From an uncultured Peptococcaceae bacterium (GTDB taxonomy: Bacteria > Bacillota > Peptococcia > Peptococcales > Peptococcaceae), in NCBI GenBank assembly GCA_902496505.1, contig CABVBB010000094.1, positions 1-7,345 of the forward strand: a stretch of 7,345 bases of DNA, in the 5' to 3' direction. The notes under the pieces were generated by a model that ran no database searches, had not been told where the DNA came from, and saw nothing but the letters and a program-made list of their open reading frames with translations. Position 1 is the first letter of the stretch; each line of letters opens with the position of its first letter. Positions 6,377 through 7,345 of the stretch are shown here, piece after piece. Both the position numbers and the translations under genes were made by a program.

Positions 6377-6404
6377 AACTTATCACTTTTGACACCGCCT
6401 TTTT
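6365..6404 (+). terminator. 14-bp perfect hairpin with T5 on the plus strand, containing dyad copy 1
   Basis: AGGCGGTGTCAAAA (6365-6378) is exactly complementary to TTTTGACACCGCCT (6387-6400), with loop CTTATCAC. T5 (6400-6404) follows on the plus strand, while the minus side is followed by GGG and A-rich sequence, so any termination is on the plus strand. No plus-strand gene ends just before it. It can be a leader terminator for lysR, the end of a short RNA from the 6302-6330 promoter, or primarily a protein-binding palindrome. Confidence 0.65.
6370..6395. repeat. 26-bp dyad, copy 1 (GTGTCAAAA half-sites)
   Basis: Half-sites GTGTCAAAA (6370-6378) and TTTTGACAC (6387-6395) surround CTTATCAC. 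It matches a second box at 6486-6511 at 21 of 26 positions, including the non-palindromic CTTAT in the centre. It overlaps the -35 TTGACA of a minus-strand promoter candidate. This is a likely operator, possibly for the neighbouring LysR protein; a transposon-end remnant is the alternative. Confidence 0.55.
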
Positions 6405-6485
6405 CTGCGCCCATGACCCTCCTTCACCCTCTCAGGTTTGCTTGTAAGCGCATTTTTTGGCAATAGACCTCTTTTTGCAGCCTAT

Positions 6486-6511
6486 GTGTTACAACTTATG
6501 GGTTTTGACAC
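6486..6511. repeat. 26-bp dyad, copy 2, upstream of lysR
   Basis: Half-sites GTGTTACAA (6486-6494, degenerate) and TTTTGACAC (6503-6511) share central CTTAT with copy 1. It differs from copy 1 at five of 26 positions, three of them in the centre. It has no T-run after it, so it is not a terminator. Its conservation away from the hairpin context argues for a protein-binding role. It lies 52 bp before the lysR start codon, which suits autoregulation. Confidence 0.5.
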
Positions 6512-6563
6512 AATCGCTTGAATCCAACACCACCACAGTATGTCCTGAAGAGGAGGTCATTTT

Positions 6564-7345
6564 ATGCGTTTTGAACAACTGTTATTTTTGATTGAAGTCC
6601 ACCGTTGTCCCTCGCTGACCGTTGCCTGCGAAAATCTCCACGTCACTCGTCAGGCGCTGAGCTCAGCTCTCAAAAATCTCGAGCAGGAGTTGGACGTACA
6701 GCTCCTCAACCGTACGGTCAAAGGCGTCACCTTGACCGAAAAAGGCTATCAGGTGCTGGATTTTGCCGAAAAAATGATCCAGCTGCAGCAGGAATTCCTT
6801 GAAACCGTCCAAGGTGTGCAAGAGCCCCCAGCCATCAGCGGTCATCTCCGTCTCCTGGCCTCCAATCCTCTGCGCGCCATGATCCTGCCCCAACTGCTCA
6901 GCCACTTCATAAAGCGCTATCCCCAGGTCACCTTCAGCGTAGAGACCCGCTCCGCCCGCGAGATGCTGGAAGCCCTTGCCCAGGCTGAGGCTGATCTGAT
7001 CTTCATCCACCAATACAGCGGCGAATTCGCCAAGTTGACGCCGCTCGCGCCAGAACTGACCTTTCATCCGCTGTTTGAAGGCCAGCCCTTCCTCTGGTGC
7101 AGCAAAAAATCCCCGCTGGCCCGCCAAAAAAGCGTCACCTTACAGGAAGCCTGCCGCTATCCTACCATCATCGACTCCCGTATCGATCAGACCATCTTCC
7201 AGCCTCTGCTCAAGCGCGAAGGCCAACCCCGCATCGCCACCATGCTGGACAGCAGCAATATCTACGTCTTAGAAAAATTCCTCGAGACCGATGTCGGCGT
7301 GCTTTGGGATTACCAAGTCGGCCCCAATACGCTTTACCGCCTTTA
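6564..7345 (+). CDS. LysR-family transcriptional regulator, 3' end outside window
   Basis: This is an open frame of 260 complete codons running off the right edge; full-length LysR proteins are about 300 residues, so some 40 are probably missing. It begins MRFEQLLFLIEVHRCPSLT, with GAGGAGGT 6 nt before the ATG. Residues 1-60 form the winged helix-turn-helix typical of the family (LTVACENLHVTRQALSSALK, then LEQELDVQLLNRTVKGVTLTEKG), with a linker helix at about 61-90. From about residue 92 (SGHLRLLASNPLRAMILPQLL) it follows the periplasmic-binding-protein-like effector domain, with FIKRYPQVTFSVE and LFEGQPFLWCSKKSPLA recognisable as its usual elements. It is divergent from the tandem phosphodiesterase genes, the classic arrangement of a LysR regulator and its target, so it probably controls them and itself. 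The effector is unknown. The family call is very sure; the target is inferred. Confidence 0.92.
   Translation, partial: MRFEQLLFLIEVHRCPSLTVACENLHVTRQALSSALKNLEQELDVQLLNRTVKGVTLTEKGYQVLDFAEKMIQLQQEFLETVQGVQEPPAISGHLRLLASNPLRAMILPQLLSHFIKRYPQVTFSVETRSAREMLEALAQAEADLIFIHQYSGEFAKLTPLAPELTFHPLFEGQPFLWCSKKSPLARQKSVTLQEACRYPTIIDSRIDQTIFQPLLKREGQPRIATMLDSSNIYVLEKFLETDVGVLWDYQVGPNTLYRL

Larger units (their letters stand above)
6140..6563. other. 424-bp divergent control region between the phosphodiesterase pair and lysR
   Basis: No convincing protein gene is present. From left to right it holds a TATAAG -10 candidate, a minus-strand hairpin with T7, a hairpin with stem TGCAA/TTGCA (about 6253-6269), an AT-rich patch (6317-6360) with promoter-like boxes on both strands, a 14-bp perfect stem with T5 on the plus strand, a second copy of the same dyad, and the lysR Shine-Dalgarno site GAGGAGGT. 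TTGCCGCC occurs twice (6241-6248 and 6308-6315). The stretch 6405-6485 shows nothing I can name. Confidence 0.75.

Noticed and set aside
6413..6466. 17-codon plus-strand frame between the hairpin and lysR
   Set aside because: No Shine-Dalgarno sequence precedes its ATG and nothing in the peptide suggests a leader function.
1..7345. CRISPR array, tRNA or rRNA genes
   Set aside because: No regularly spaced repeats, cloverleaf-like stretches or rRNA-like sequence were seen on either strand.

Overview
The window holds five clear minus-strand genes and one plus-strand gene. Base composition is moderate, Shine-Dalgarno sites are strong (AAAGGAG, GAGGAGGT) and terminators have long T-runs. This suggests a Firmicutes-type genome of moderate GC. 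My guess is Negativicutes / Acidaminococcaceae-like, but this rests on sequence style and no diagnostic marker gene is present.

Right-hand part: a LysR-type regulator (6564 to beyond the right edge, plus strand) is divergent from a minus-strand pair of tandem paralogues, 4106-6139 and 2057-4087. Both paralogues encode cytoplasmic alkaline-phosphatase-superfamily (type I phosphodiesterase / nucleotide pyrophosphatase-like) enzymes of 677 and 676 residues, about 87% identical by my hand count. All predicted metal and nucleophile residues are kept in both, and differences concentrate in the middle of the chain. The divergent layout suggests that the LysR protein controls the pair; the substrate is unknown.

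The 424-bp divergent intergenic region (6140-6563) has no convincing gene but is rich in signals. It holds two copies of a 26-bp imperfect dyad with GTGTCAAAA half-sites, at 6370-6395 and 6486-6511. The first is the core of a 14-bp perfect stem followed by T5 on the plus strand. It also holds a minus-strand terminator-like hairpin with T7 (6216-6244) lying before the phosphodiesterase pair, and several promoter-like boxes. Both terminators follow no gene, so leader attenuation or short non-coding RNAs are plausible.

Left-hand part: a strong minus-strand terminator (1967-2012) follows the phosphodiesterase pair. Only 22 bp after its T-run starts a tightly packed three-gene set: a 143-residue Cys4 zinc-ribbon protein (1513-1944), a stand-alone ABC ATPase of the ModF/YlmA type (679-1500) and an unrecognised soluble protein that leaves the window (679 to below 1). 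The gaps are 12 bp and a 1-bp TGATG overlap, so these three are almost certainly co-transcribed. No permease gene is visible.
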